NCBI RefSeq assembly: GCF_023065955.2
Contig: NW_026622985.1
Span: forward strand, 3,308,001 to 3,372,000
Source: Ursus arctos
Taxonomy: Eukaryota > Chordata > Mammalia > Carnivora > Ursidae
DNA: 64,000 nt
Reading direction: 5' to 3'
Shown here piece by piece: positions 10,331-22,095 of the stretch (the first letter of the stretch is position 1; the number at the start of each line of letters is the position of its first letter). A program made the translations under genes and the position numbers. The notes under the pieces were generated by a model. It did not search any database. It had not been told where the DNA came from and saw only the letters and a program-made list of their open reading frames with translations.

Positions 10331-12845
10331 CTGACTTCATTCCAGTAAACTAGTATTTTTAGAAAGCTCTATACTCACAAAAATGGGCACAGCTTTAGAG
10401 GAAATAGTTATAATACATTTTTGAAGTTTGGATTGTAGATGATTAAGTACTAACTGATCGATCATGATCACTAAACCAAAATCCCCAAACAAGGAGTGGG
10501 TAGATATAGGAAATGGTATTGTTTGCATAATACAACTTCAGGAATCAACAACACCATAAAGGGGTTAATAAAAACAAAAATAAAAGCCATTGCAAATTTG
10601 TTAGACTTTTTTTTTTTTCCCCTTTTCTTTTCTTGCCTGCTGCTATCTGTTATCACAAAAAGGTTTCTGGAAAGAAGGAGATGGCTTAATCACTTGGGAA
10701 ATTGACAAGCATTTAAATCAATGGTCATTTATAAAGATATGGGTAAACACCCTCGGGATAACAAAACCAGAAAGCCTTTTCCATTTCTAAACATACATGT
10801 CAAGTAGAATGGTTATCAGAACCACTTTTTCCTGTATAAGGAGGCCGTTAGATGGGGACTCTGGTCTTCCGTAGAGAAACACTATTGTCAGGCTATGATT
10901 CACAGGGAAGAAACCAGAGAAATAGACCTCTCCCTCCAAGTGGCCTTCCATCTATGGCTATGAAGTCCCATTGGCTGAAGTGAACCAGGAAACAGAGGCT
11001 AAACATCTAGTTGGTACAGTCCATAAAGATCAGCCTCCCAGGACTGAGGTGAACGAGAAAATGATGGAGAATACATGGGAAGCAGCTAGCATGTCAGAGG
11101 TCTAAAAATGGCTTAAAAAGCAATTACTGCCCAAAATAGCTGCTTTTGCGCTTTATAAAATCTAACTTCTAAAGTTTTGATTGAGCTATCATTTTATTCA
11201 TTTATTTCTGAAATAAAACACTCAGTAACTTATTCCAGTTAGAATAACTTAGGAAATTATTAGTTACAAGCGTTAATGCAGGGATTGATGTTCTGTGGGA
11301 CTTTCTATGTATCAATACTACAGATGGAAGTTAATTTTAATGTTCTTACACAGTGTACATTTGATGTCTACATTCAAAAAGTTACGATTCAGCTTCCTTT
11401 ACCTTCTGGATGCATGTTTCTTCCATCACTAATCACCTCTTCTATGTCATATCAAAAGTTCTGCATATGTCAAAATGGCAAAAACCTTATTTTTTCAGAA
11501 AATAGAAAAACAAGTTGATGAAACAGATATTTTTAATCTAAACACAATTGCAGTTCTTTTTTTTTTCTTCCATAGGATTACACTTTTGATGCCCAAAGCA
11601 AATTATCTGAACAAAGCAGAAAAAGGAAACCAGTTGTATACTGTTGGGAGGTAAATCCCTGGGTTTCTCAGAGCCCTGGCTGTCCTTTATTGTGCTCTGT
11701 CTTTGCAAGAATGTTTGTCTAGTGGAGAACTTTGAGAAGCAGAGACAGCACCTCCCCCAGAACAAAGAGTAGGCCTGCTTACTGTCTGATATAATACATT
11801 TGATATCTTTCTCCAAAGAGAAAGGTAGTCATGCTTATTTCCCATTATAAACAGTTTCTGGAATACCATTCACTCCCGGTGAAGGTGTCGCCTGGCCTTC
11901 TTCATGTTACTCTGTGACGGCGGGACTGGGGAAACCAGTCGGGGGAAAAATGTTGGCATTCCGACTATCACTATTGCCATAATAAAATCCTTTGTCTGTG
12001 ACACAGAAGTCTTGTTTCTTCTGCCAGCACCAATTAAACTGGGGCAGTTGATTTGCCAGTTAAAAGGAATGTAAAATAACAGAGCCTTCATGGTTCTTGA
12101 CACTTTTGTTAAGAGAGAGGGAAAACTGAGAGAAATGTGCTTTCTGGAAGAAGAAGGTTGGGCATCCAGTGTACTTTTCAGTGGGATTTGAAGGAAGTCC
12201 ATGGTAATCAATAGAAAATATATTAACCAAACTCTATACCTCACTGGGGAGTAAACGAGGAGGACTTTATTACCAAGCGGGCAGCCAGACTCAGATTAAT
12301 CTCACTGTAAACAGGCAGTGCTAACAATTGCCCCGGGTGGGCAGAAAGTTCAGACTTCTTCCAGGCCACAGTTTAGGAGAGGCACACCACCAGAACATGA
12401 AAGAGAAGGGTGGTGGGGGGAAGGAGGGAGGTTGAGGAAGAGGAAATCTGTGAACAATATGAGCAGAAGTCAAACAAATTGTTAGAACCTTGGCTTTTGG
12501 GTGATTCACTTGCGAGATGAAGGGCCAGTGGACGTAATGCTCATTTAGGAAAAGTGGTGATGCATGGACCATCTTTAGGCTTCCTTCAGTTTATCTTACA
12601 GACCTTAGATCCATTCAGATAAGATAGTAACAACTTTTGTCGTGGTTGTTGCTACTGGAGAGGGTCCTGCTGCTATAAGAAAGTATGGCCCTCTCAGTAA
12701 AATTTCCCTGATACAGACACTGCCATGGGAAACCACAGATAAAGAGTTGACTTGTTCACTTTTTATTTTGTTGCTTGTGCTTTGGGTGTCAATCAAAAAA
12801 AAAAAAAAAGAATAATAATTGCCATGACCCATCCATCTGACCCAT
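10331..12845. other. Unassigned sequence, partly repeat-like
   Basis: About 2.5 kb that I cannot place. Segment 11880-12100 contains 'ataataaaatcctttgtctg' followed by 'cttctgccagcacc', which could be the polyadenylation and U5 side of an old ERV LTR, but I cannot confirm a family. A 124-codon minus-strand frame (11870-12244) starts with a hydrophobic stretch but shows no domain. Homopolymer runs occur near 10608-10620 (T) and 12797-12812 (A). Confidence 0.4.
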
Positions 12846-12849
12846 CCAG

Positions 12850-13567
12850 ATTTTTTTCCCTGTTTCTTTCAGGCATTTTATGGTTTCAGGTCTTACACTG
12901 AAGTCCTTAATTCGTTTTTTAGTCAATTTTTGTGAGTGGTGGAAGATAGGGGTCTAGTTTCATTCTTTTACATTTGAATATCCAATTTTCCTAGCACCAT
13001 TTACTGAGGAGACCATCTTTTCCCCACTGAGTATTCTTGAATACCTCATCAAATATTAGCTGAAGGAATATGCATGGGTTTATTTCTGGGCTCTCAATTC
13101 TGTTCCATTGGCTTACTGTTTTTATTGTCTGTTTTTATGTCAGTGCCATACGGTTTATATTACTATAGCTTAAAATCAGGAAGTGCAATGCCATCGACTT
13201 TGTTCTTTCTCAGGAATGCTTTGGCTGTTTGGGGTCTTTTGTGGTTTCACATACATTTTAGGATTTTTTTTTTCTACTCCTGTAAAGAAATGCTATTGGA
13301 ATCTTGATAGGGATTACAGTAAGTCCATAGATGACCTTGGGTAGTATGGAAATTTAAAAATATTATTTTAACCCATGAAAATGGGATATCTTTCCATTTA
13401 TTTGTGTTTTCTTCAATTTCTTTCATCGATGTTTTATGGTTTTTAGTGTAGAGCTCTTTCATCTCCTGGATGAAATTCATTCCTAAATATTTTATTGGTT
13501 TTGATGCTATTGAAAATGGGATCATTTTCTTCATTTCTTTTTCACATAATTCATTGTTAGGGTATAT
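12850..13567 (-). mobile_element. L1MA-type LINE, inverted 5' portion
   Basis: Reverse-strand ORF2 sequence from the RT thumb/C-terminal region: 'tgatagggattacagtaagt', 'ggaatgctttggctgtttgg', 'agcaccatttactgaggag', 'attgacta' side at 12920. It stops at about 13567, where plus-strand L1 starts at a point close downstream in the same element. Together with the next entry it forms one L1 whose 5' part is inverted. A frame at 13274-13534 (minus, 86 codons) is ORF2 debris. Confidence 0.9.
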
Positions 13568-14892
13568 AAATTACACCAATTTTAAAAGCTTCTGCACAGA
13601 AAAAGAAATGACAACAAAATGAAAAGACAACTTATGAAATGAGAAAAATAATTGAAAATCATTATCTGATAAGGGATTATATCCCAAATATATAAGAAAT
13701 ATATAACTCAATAGCTAAAAGAGAAAAAATTCCACTTAAAAATGGGCAAAGAATGTGAATAGACAGTCTTCCAAAGAAGATACAGGAATGGCCAACAGGT
13801 ATGTGAAAAGGTGCTCAACATCACTAATCATTAAGAAAATGCAAATCAAAACTGCAATGAGATAGTACATCACGCCTATTAGAATGGCTATTACAAAAAG
13901 ACAACAGATAACAAAATACTGGTAAGGATGTGAGAAAAGGAAACCTTTGTGCACTGTTGGTGGGAATGTAAATTGGTGCAGCCACTCTGGAAAACAGTAT
14001 GGAGGCTCCTCAAAGTTAAAAATAGAACTACTATATGAACCAGCAATTTCACTTCTGGATATTTATCCGAAGGAAACAAAATTTCAATCTTGAAGAGTTA
14101 TCTGCACCTTACATCCATTGCAGCATTATTTATAGTAGGGAAGACATGGAAACAACCGAAGTGTCCACTGATAGATGAATGGGTAGAGAAAGTGTGGTAT
14201 ATGTGTGTATATATATATTCCATATATATATATACACACACAAATGTATATGTAGAGTGGCACATATATATTTATTTATATGGAATATTACATATATAAT
14301 GGAATATATATATATATAATGGAACATTTTATATATATAATGGAATATTATTCATCCATAAAATTTTTTTTAAATGACATTTTTAGAGACAAGGATGGAA
14401 CTTATGGGCATTTTGCTGAGTGAAATAAGTCCCACAGAAAAAGACAGATATTGTATATCTCTCTCACATGTGGAATCTAAGAAAAACTCATAGAGACAGA
14501 GAACAGATTAGTCGTTGCCAGAGGCAGGGGTGGAGGATGGAGAATTGGATGAAGATGTTCAAAATGTGTGAGACAAATAATTACTAGGGATGTAATGTAC
14601 AACATAATGACTATAGTTAACACTGCTCTATGGTATATTCAGAAATCGTTAAGAGAGTAGATCCTAAAAGTAATCATCACCAGATTAAACAAAACAAAAC
14701 AAACAAAAACCCCACAGAAAACCCTACGTTTTGGGGCGTTATCTATATGAGCTAATGGATGGTGATAAACTTACTGTGGTAACCATTTCACAATATATGA
14801 AAGTCAAGTCATTATACTATAAGCCTTGCACTTATACAGAGCTGTATGTCAATTATATCTCCATAAAACTAAAAAATAAAGAAAACAAAATT
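13568..14892 (+). mobile_element. L1MA-type LINE, 3' portion in sense
   Basis: Plus-strand ORF2 end and 3' UTR: 'aaagcttctgcacagaaaaa', 'ccaacaggtatgtgaaaagg', 'gttggtgggaatgtaaattg', 'ctgagtgaaataagtcccac', 'ggtataatgactatagtta'-like text, ending in an A-rich tail near 14868-14892. ORF2 is broken by many stops. The element runs on from the inverted block at 12850-13567 with only a small part of the consensus missing between them. Confidence 0.92.
14204..14346. repeat. TA-rich microsatellite within L1
   Basis: Alternating TA and TATG units, with several copies of 'ataatggaatat', have expanded inside the ORF2 C-terminal region of the surrounding L1. The frames seen here on both strands are translated microsatellite. 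Confidence 0.9.
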
Positions 14893-16538
14893 GGTGCTCA
14901 GGCTCAAACTGCCTTTGGCAAAACCAAGGTGGAGCATTACATTAGAAAGAACACCAGACTGTCCGAGTAGTAGATGTGATGTTGGGAAGAAGGTTGGATT
15001 TTTTTCTAGGCAAAATTAATTTTGGAGTGGAATTTATTTGGAATTTATTTTGGAATGAGGGAAAAAGTGAATGAATGAAGAGATCTCTCTTTAGGTCTTT
15101 ATTTCCGGCTTCCATTGCCAATTTTCCAATAGAAGGAGATTCAGTTCCCATTTTTAATCTAATTGCAGTGATATTTCTGCCACTTACAGATTCCTTTTGA
15201 GAATTGTTTCATTCCTGGTTTTCAGGTATTTTTTGTTTGTTATAAATCTTTAAATGGGGTACCTGTGTAACTCAAAATGCTGTGTGAAACTTTCAAGGTG
15301 TGTGTGATTCAAAGTTTGAAATTATGTCTTTAGTTATAAAATTTTTAAAAATGTAAAAAAGAAGCTTATTAAAAACTGACAAGGCACTAAATCACAATGG
15401 ATTTTATTCAAATTGCAGAACTGTATCATATCTACATTATTTTTATTATATGCTAACCTTGTTAGGCTATGAGGACTTTTACCGATAGAACATATGTAAC
15501 AGAAGAGTGAAAAATGTAAGGACAGCAATGGTGTCCATGATATTGCAGGATTTTAATTCAGGTTTAGCTCTGAGCTCCCGAATGTTAAAATGGGAAGGGA
15601 AATTTAGAAAATGGTTTTCAAATTCTTCACTCCATCTGTCCTTCAGCTTCAAGTCGATTTTGGAGTTTACAGATTTGGGGCATCTCCCCCCAGTCCCCAC
15701 CCAGGGCTTCTGATCTAGCAGAGACGGTAAGAATCAATGGAAGCCACATGAAATTTGGTTTCATCCTGACAGGTTTGGATCCTGACTATGACCTCATTAG
15801 CTATGGACATGTTTATATGGCTCAGTTGTTTTACTAGAAATAAATAACAACAGAATAAGTTTAAGGAAGTATAATTCTAATACTAGAAGGTTTATTAATA
15901 TTTGTTGCTTGTTCATTATATATGAGGTGATGTGTCAAGCTTTTATCACAACTTACCAGTAGAGTATTCCCTCAATTTTTCATTTTCCCAGGAAAGGCGA
16001 TGTTTCTCAGGTAAGAGAATAATTTGGGGACCATGTGGACTTCAGCTCCGGGCCTGGCAACACTAAGCACCACACAACAGTGCCTCCCACAGGACATTTG
16101 ACACAAGGTTTGAGAAGGGATACCTTCCTCTCCTTCCTCTCCTTCAAGATACCATAAGATTTAACTCCAAAATATGTCAAATCAGAAGAAAGTCACATTA
16201 TGCCACTTTTTCACAGAATTAATGGAACAGAAAATGAGATATTACGCTCAAGTTAGTAAAGGTGTCTGATTTTTTTTTTTTAATTTCTCTTAAGGAAAAT
16301 CTAATTTTTGTTGTCTAATGGCCATATAGATGGAGCCAATAATATTGTCCTTTCAGAGGGTATTTATATCCATGATAAACTAATATTCTCCCATATGATG
16401 GAGGCCACTGGATAATACTGAAGGTTTTCCCTGATTACCTATTAATCCTATTAAGGTTAATTTATACATTGACAAAAGACTTTGACTTCACATCAAACAT
16501 ATCTTGAACAGAGAAATAGTCTTTGAAAGCATGGTTCT
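14893..16538. other. Unassigned unique sequence
   Basis: About 1.6 kb without a repeat I can name. Small internal duplications such as 'tggaatttat' near 15029-15053 are present. Overlapping frames of 64-73 codons on opposite strands at 15334-15713 have no motif. No exon is supported. Confidence 0.45.
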
Positions 16539-16570
16539 GGGTGTGTGTGTGTGTGTTTGCGTGTGTGTGA
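16539..16570. repeat. (TG)n microsatellite
   Basis: A GT dinucleotide run interrupted by 'tttgc' once. Short enough to be stable or only mildly variable. Confidence 0.9.
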
Positions 16571-17713
16571 ATTTAATGAACTGAAAAACGCTCACATCCT
16601 AGACATGCTCCACTGACCATGTTATAGGTTCTATGATGGTGTCTTTTATTATTCATTTGGATATGTGTTATCGTCTCTGTGAGCACAGACTTTAAAGTAT
16701 TGTCACTAAAACTGATGTGTTGATATTGATATATGACTCATGCATCAAAATGTCCGATAACAGAAATGTGCACAGAAGTCTCCAGGAGGTCACATAAAGA
16801 TTAGGGATTTTTAGTTTGCTAATTTTGGAAGAGAGGGAAATATAAACATAAATTTTACAAACACTAACGAGTCAAGGAGTTTTTAACATGCGGCAATGGA
16901 GGAGTTTAGCAATTGGATCTGATGTTTTATGCCAGAACATAAAGCCCAGCACCCAGTCGGGCAGGTGGACTTAGTTGTGATGAGTCCCTGCAGACAATTT
17001 AGAGGCTGTCCCTGCCCCACCAATGACCCAGTTCACTCGCTGACATTCCTGGAACATAGCCATGAGTTCCTAGCACAGCTTGGCAGCCGAGAGCAGTATA
17101 AAGAGGGTTCATTTCACGTCAACTTCAACTTTTCCAGCATCAGTATTTCTTGCAATCCTACTGCTGATTCCTACCACAATTACGAGACTATGCAGAGTGG
17201 ATTTCCTCCAAGGGAGGAAGTTACTGAGTAATTTGAGATACACCTCACATCTCCCTAATTTCTTATATATACATATGCTGATCTTCTAGTAAATCCATTG
17301 GAAGTGTTAATAGTAAAGGAAATACAAAAGCAAAGTAAATGGGATAGACTTTTAAGGTATGCTGTTTTGTATAAGGGAATTGCATGTGGGCAAGAAACTG
17401 CTATTTTATACCCCCTTTATGTCACTGACCTACTCATCCACTGCTGTCTTTCTTCTGATGTCAGACTGCAACAACTTCACTGGCCAGCAATAATTCTCTC
17501 CTATCAATTGGGTGTGTTTACGTGCAGCTAAAATATCTGTCTCTTATCCAAATAGTCTCAATTTGGGGAAATTTTACAAGAAACTTTTTTGAGAAAATAA
17601 GGAAAGACTTTGATACTCTGCATTTCTCGTCTAAGAGATTATCTTAAGTAACTAACCAGGTAAGGGCACAAACATGTGTTAGGAATGTCTAAATAAGGAA
17701 TGGTGAGTGGATC
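16571..17713. other. Unassigned sequence with a 100-codon frame
   Basis: No repeat recognised. The frame at 16929-17231 (plus, 100 codons) has ordinary composition but no domain, signal peptide or family resemblance that I can see, and it overlaps another open frame. I treat it as unsupported. The last part becomes AT-rich before the SINE. Confidence 0.4.
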
Positions 17714-17725
17714 AGATTAAATACT

Positions 17726-17930
17726 GCAGGGGCACCTGGGTGGCACAGTCAGTCAACCATTGGACTCTTGGTTTCAGCTCAGATCATGATCTCCAGGGTC
17801 GTGAGATTGAGCCCCAAATGGGGCTTTGTACTCAGTATGAAGTCTGCTTAAGACTTTCTCTCTCTCTTTCCCTCTATCCTTCCCCCACTCTCTCTGTCTC
17901 TAAAATAAATAAATCAATCCTTAAAAAAAG
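17726..17930 (+). repeat. SINEC (tRNA-Lys SINE) with TSD
   Basis: Head 'ggggcacctgggtggcacag' at 17730, A-box and B-box regions recognisable ('gtcgtgagattgagcccc'), pyrimidine-rich (TC)n body, AAATAAAT tail. The repeats agattaaatact (17714-17725) and agattaaatgct (17931-17942) are a target-site duplication with one mismatch. Confidence 0.95.
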
Positions 17931-17942
17931 AGATTAAATGCT

Positions 17943-18225
17943 ACATAACATAAAATATGATTATATATAGCAATGTTTACAGGAAATATGTCAACAACAT
18001 ACTGAAAGGTAAGAAAGGTAGTCTATAAATTATTATGTATTAAGTCTTTATAATTGTTAAAATTGTATATTTTTATACAAGCATAGTGATAGAAATTGGA
18101 AAGATATTCACCAAAATGTTAAGCTTGGTAATAGAATTATGAGTGGCTTTTAAGAGTCCTTTTTTATATACTTAATGTACTATTAGAATTACAATGAAAA
18201 TATATTAGTTTCATGATCAAAAACA
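17943..18225 (+). mobile_element. Ancient L1M 3' UTR fragment
   Basis: The order 'ttggaaagatattcaccaaa', 'atgttaagcttggtaataga', 'attatgagtggcttttaaga' followed by T-rich and 'acttaatgtactattag' resembles the L1M 3' end ('acaccaaaatgttaacagtg' side). Divergence is high, so the call is tentative. Confidence 0.5.
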
Positions 18226-18922
18226 TTAGAGCAATTTTCATTCTTCAAAGACAAAAAAAGACATTAAGAAAAAAGAAGTTACATAAGGGAAATAGGTATA
18301 AAAAGATACCATGGACCATATAAAGTATGATCTTTATAGTCTAAGTCTCATTTTATATAACATTTTTAAAAATTAAGAAAATATGCATTATCTAATTTAC
18401 AAAAGGATGCTTTATTTTTAGACCCAATGCTTAATATAAGGATATTTTGGCTTTCCCCAGCATTTTAATATGCTTATCTCAATAGCTTAATAAAATGTCT
18501 TGGAAACCCCTTACCTGTGGTACATTTATACTTCAATATTATCTTCACATTTCACATGTGCAAATTAGAACAGGTGCAAGAATTGTAGATTAGAATGTCA
18601 AATGGGCTAGTGATAATATCCTATATGGTGCATTGTCTCTGCTAATATCTTAATTACTTATGCAAAAGAAAGCTCTGAAATATGTTCAGTAGCATAAGTG
18701 GTTCTTCAGCGTTAGTGTGTATGAGAATCAGCAAGGGAGCCCATTAAGATACTGTTTTCTGGGTTCCACTCTGAGACAGTGAATTAATAAATCGAGAAGA
18801 CCCTGTAATCTACAATTAGGGCAGCATCCTCAGGTAATTATAAGGCAGAAATTCAGAAACTAAACTTTGTGAAATATTGTTCTATAGATTAATATGTGGT
18901 TCCTTTCTTGAATGCATCTACA
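18226..18922. other. Unassigned AT-rich sequence
   Basis: About 700 bases of AT-rich DNA without recognisable repeat, exon or RNA gene. Confidence 0.45.
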
Positions 18923-18929
18923 AAGAAAT

Positions 18930-19137
18930 ATTTATTTATTTATTTATTATTTTTTAAAGATTTTATTTATTTGTCAGAGAGAAAGAGAACACACACAAGC
19001 AGGGGGAGCAGCAGCCAGAGGGAGAAGCAGGCTCTCCGCTGAGCAGGGAGTCTGATGTGGGATTCGATCCCAGAACCCTGGGATCGTGACCTGAGCCAAA
19101 GGCGGCCGCTTAACCCACTAAGCCACCCAGGCCTCCC
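18930..19137 (-). repeat. SINEC (tRNA-Lys SINE), antisense
   Basis: T-rich tail at left, then 'aaagattttatttatttgtc', a (GA) segment, 'tgagcagggagtctgatgtg', 'gattcgatcccagaaccctg' and the tRNA head complement ending 'ccacccaggcctccc'. aagaaat occurs at 18923-18929 and 19138-19144 as a short target-site duplication. Confidence 0.94.
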
Positions 19138-19144
19138 AAGAAAT

Positions 19145-20881
19145 TTTTTTTTTTAATTACAGGTAAAGTAACATTTTCTTTCCTCATATATATTATGAGC
19201 AAGACATTGTGTGGGACACTGCAAGGAATACAAGGGAAAAGTGCCAACTCTCTAAATGACTAGTACATTACTCTGTATAATTTATAGATTTATATTTATT
19301 TATAGACACTCTAAGTCTTTAGAGATAAAATAGATTATAAAATCAATGTCATGAAAATTAAGAGATTGGTTAGTTCCATCTGATTAGGAAATAGTGGCCC
19401 CAAGGAAGAAGGGACACTTAATGATATCAGGGAGGTTGGATTAAGTTTTGTTGAAGAGATAAAGAAAGTGAAGAAAAATGTAGAGATTAGAATTTCAGGA
19501 TGGGTGTGGGAATTGGATGCAGTCTGTTACGTCTATATTTGGAGAACGGGGTTAACTGTGAAATTTGGAATCTAAAGAACTTTGCAATATTCAAGAATGT
19601 CAACTTTATAGTTTAGAAAATGTGGACATAGCTATTTCTTAACAGGCAGGTGAAAGATTCAGTGTTGTGTTTTAGAAGGAAATTTCCCTTAGCCATGTGC
19701 ACACTGGGTTGGGAAATGGGAAAAGAGGATAGCACAAGAGTAATGGTGGTGGTGAGTTCGGGAACACACAAGGAAAATAAATACTGGAACTCAGTTCTGA
19801 AGTAAAGTTGAAGCATGTTGTGATTTATTAAATGTGAAAAGCATAAAGATTTGGGGATAGGATTATATTCTCTGAAGTTTCTATCTTAAGTTTTAGAAAA
19901 TATGCACATGTCCTTAATGTGGGCAAGGGAGCCTTAAGGGGAGTTGGAGGCATGATGGTAAGAGCACTGACGTGCCGCGTGGTGACCTAACGCCTTTGTC
20001 ACCTACTGCTGCTCTATCGTGTGTAATCGAGGAATATTTCATTATTCAAGACCCAAGCTGAAGGATCCTCCCTCTACAGAACTGTTTTCAGTCTTGTGTT
20101 TCTAGATTGAGAAGCTGTTTGTCAGTGTAGTCAGCAGAGCAGAAACACACTCTGTAATACACCATTTTGAAGAAGATACCATGTAGTGGATACGGAAGAT
20201 TTGCATACTCTCAAAATCACCCTACAGAATATTTGTCTCTTTGCAGAAACTAGAGAAGTGAAAAAAAAGAGGCGGGGTTATTTTGTAGTTTCTCTATCCT
20301 AAATAGAAAAACGCAAATTATATATGCATACACTTATAAAAGCATACTGTTGAATTCCCATTTTCTGAAAAGTAGAAGATGGCTGTGAAGATTTTTTTTT
20401 CCATTTTTAAACTTTTTTTATATTGCTGTGACTTTAATGTCAATATTCAATAAAGCACCTTCTGGTGCTTTTGATATGAAAATGTGATTGCTATTGAACA
20501 TTAAACAAGGGATGCTGGTAATTTTATGACAATTATGTGTTAGCTTTCCATACCAAAACAATGGTAATCAAATCTCATGCTTGAGAACTTTAGCTGATTG
20601 TCATAGGGAGAAGCATCCTGCCACCAGTGGCGTAATTATAGAGGAACATTAATGGGATATTTCACCTTCCTTTGAAGGGTAGGGCTAAGTCATTGTAACG
20701 GATATAATGCAGCTATGGGCTGATGGGCTGATGTAGCTTATCAAATCGTGTGCTCAGATGTATTTGCATTATATTCCATTTAAATGCCATGTATTATAAT
20801 TCAGTTACATTTCCATGTTTAAGGAAATGAGCTTGATACTCCCATCTGCTACAGGGTATATGGGTCTTCTGAGAATAGAAA
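19145..20881. other. Unassigned unique sequence
   Basis: About 1.7 kb free of recognisable repeats. It includes an octamer-like atttgcat at 20763-20770. No open frame longer than 67 codons, no CpG-rich stretch. Non-coding function cannot be judged from one sequence. Confidence 0.45.
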
Positions 20882-20897
20882 AGAAAGAACTACTCTT

Positions 20898-21106
20898 TTT
20901 TTTTTTTTTTTTTTTTTAAAGATTTTATTTATTTATTTGACAGAGAGAGAGACAGCCAGCGAGAGAGGGAACACAAGCAGGGGGAGTGGGAAAGGAAGAA
21001 GCAGGCTCCTAGCGGAAGAGCCTGATGTGGGACTCGATCCCATAACGCCGGGATCACGCCCTGAGCCGAAGGCAGACGCTTAACCGCTGTGCCACCCAGG
21101 CGCCCC
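20898..21106 (-). repeat. Young SINEC, antisense, perfect 16-bp TSD
   Basis: Long T tail (20898-20918), then 'aaagattttatttatttatt', 'gacagccagcgagagaggga', 'gggagtgggaaaggaagaag', 'cataacgccgggatcacgcc' and 'gctgtgccacccaggcgccc'. Flanks agaaagaactactctt at 20882-20897 and 21107-21122 are identical over 16 bases. The long clean tail and perfect duplication mark a recent insertion of the young subfamily. Confidence 0.97.
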
Positions 21107-21122
21107 AGAAAGAACTACTCTT

Positions 21123-21608
21123 GTATGCCATTTCACATTTCCTTGGAGTGAGACTGATTCTCATTTGTATAGGATTCTAAGCAAAATTTCTGCTTTTACT
21201 ACTTTTTTCTCACCTTTCATACCAAGAGAATTCTTGAACCTATCGCACTGGAGAGAAGGACCTTTTCTATGGTCCAGAAAATTGGTCAAATGATGCAAAG
21301 ACACAGTGTATATGTGAAAAGTGTGTAGGAATCAATACTATACAATTCAGAGGTTACCATGGAATTTATTTTCATAATGTAACAAAAATAAAACATGCAA
21401 GAAAAAGTTTGCCAATGTTTGGTCTGCATTTTAAATGTTCCTGTGAGTTTTGTGTGCATACTTATGATGATAATAGGTCACGAAAACTGGCACCGTACCC
21501 AAACAAAGCAACAGGGATTTTTACATTTCGTTTTGGAAGTAATTTTGCCAGGGGAGATTTCAACTTGTGAGTAAAAGGATGATTGTATAATGCACATATG
21601 CTTCAGCC
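21123..21608. other. Unassigned sequence
   Basis: Nearly 500 bases without a named repeat, ending at an A-rich tract. If that tract is a poly(A) tail, the bases before it could be an unrecognised plus-strand retrocopy, but no gene similarity is visible. Confidence 0.4.
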
Positions 21609-21655
21609 CAAAAAAAAAAAAAAAGAAAAAGAAAAAGTAAAAAAATAAAAATATA
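21609..21655 (+). repeat. A-rich tract
   Basis: A14, then GAAAAA units, then AAAATAAAAATAT. This is either a simple repeat or a decayed poly(A) tail. No element body is identified upstream. Confidence 0.8.
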
Positions 21656-21867
21656 TCTGTATAGGTACAAAAGTATATCTCTGTAAATTAGGTCTTTTTA
21701 TGAACCCGGGTGATTCCAAGGTTAAGCAGACCAGAGGGGACCAGTACATTGGTATTAGCAGTCATTATAATTGGCAGCTCTTGAAGACCATATTCAGTCC
21801 GTAGAGGGTAATTATCAGGATACATCTGAGCTCTAATTTTAGCAAAGGAATTTAGAAACTTTAATAT

Positions 21868-22095
21868 GAATAATGACGATTATAGCTAACATTTAAGAAT
21901 TTGCAATGTATCAGACGCTTTATATACCTTATCTCACTTAATAAAATCATCCTATGGGATAACTGTTATTTTTACCAATTCTACAGCTGTGAAAGCTAAG
22001 ACTCACAGAGAAATAAGAAATTCGATGAAGTTCATTGAGTTTGTATGTGACCAGGACTCAACTACAAGTTTGTCTAACTCACTGGCATGATGCAA
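21868..22095 (-). repeat. MIR SINE, antisense
   Basis: Long MIR match in reverse: 'agctaacatttaagaatttg', 'gtatcagacgctttatatac', 'cttatctcacttaataaaat', 'atcctatgggataactgtta', 'tctacagctgtgaaagctaa', then a degenerate 'caggactcaactacaagt' segment. It covers most of the MIR consensus. Confidence 0.85.

Noticed and set aside
11870..12244. 124-codon minus-strand frame with a hydrophobic start
   Set aside because: No domain, no splice context, and an AT-rich background makes such frames likely by chance.
16929..17231. 100-codon plus-strand frame
   Set aside because: Overlapped by another open frame, no motif, no repeat or gene similarity that I can see.
17726..17930. tRNA gene suggested by A- and B-box-like sequence (also in the other SINEC heads)
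   Set aside because: The similarity is that of a tRNA-Lys-derived SINE head with body and A tail, not a folding tRNA gene.
20763..20770. Octamer-like and TAATTAA-like motifs as regulatory sites
   Set aside because: Such short AT-rich motifs are expected by chance in this composition; no clustering or conservation can be shown from one sequence.
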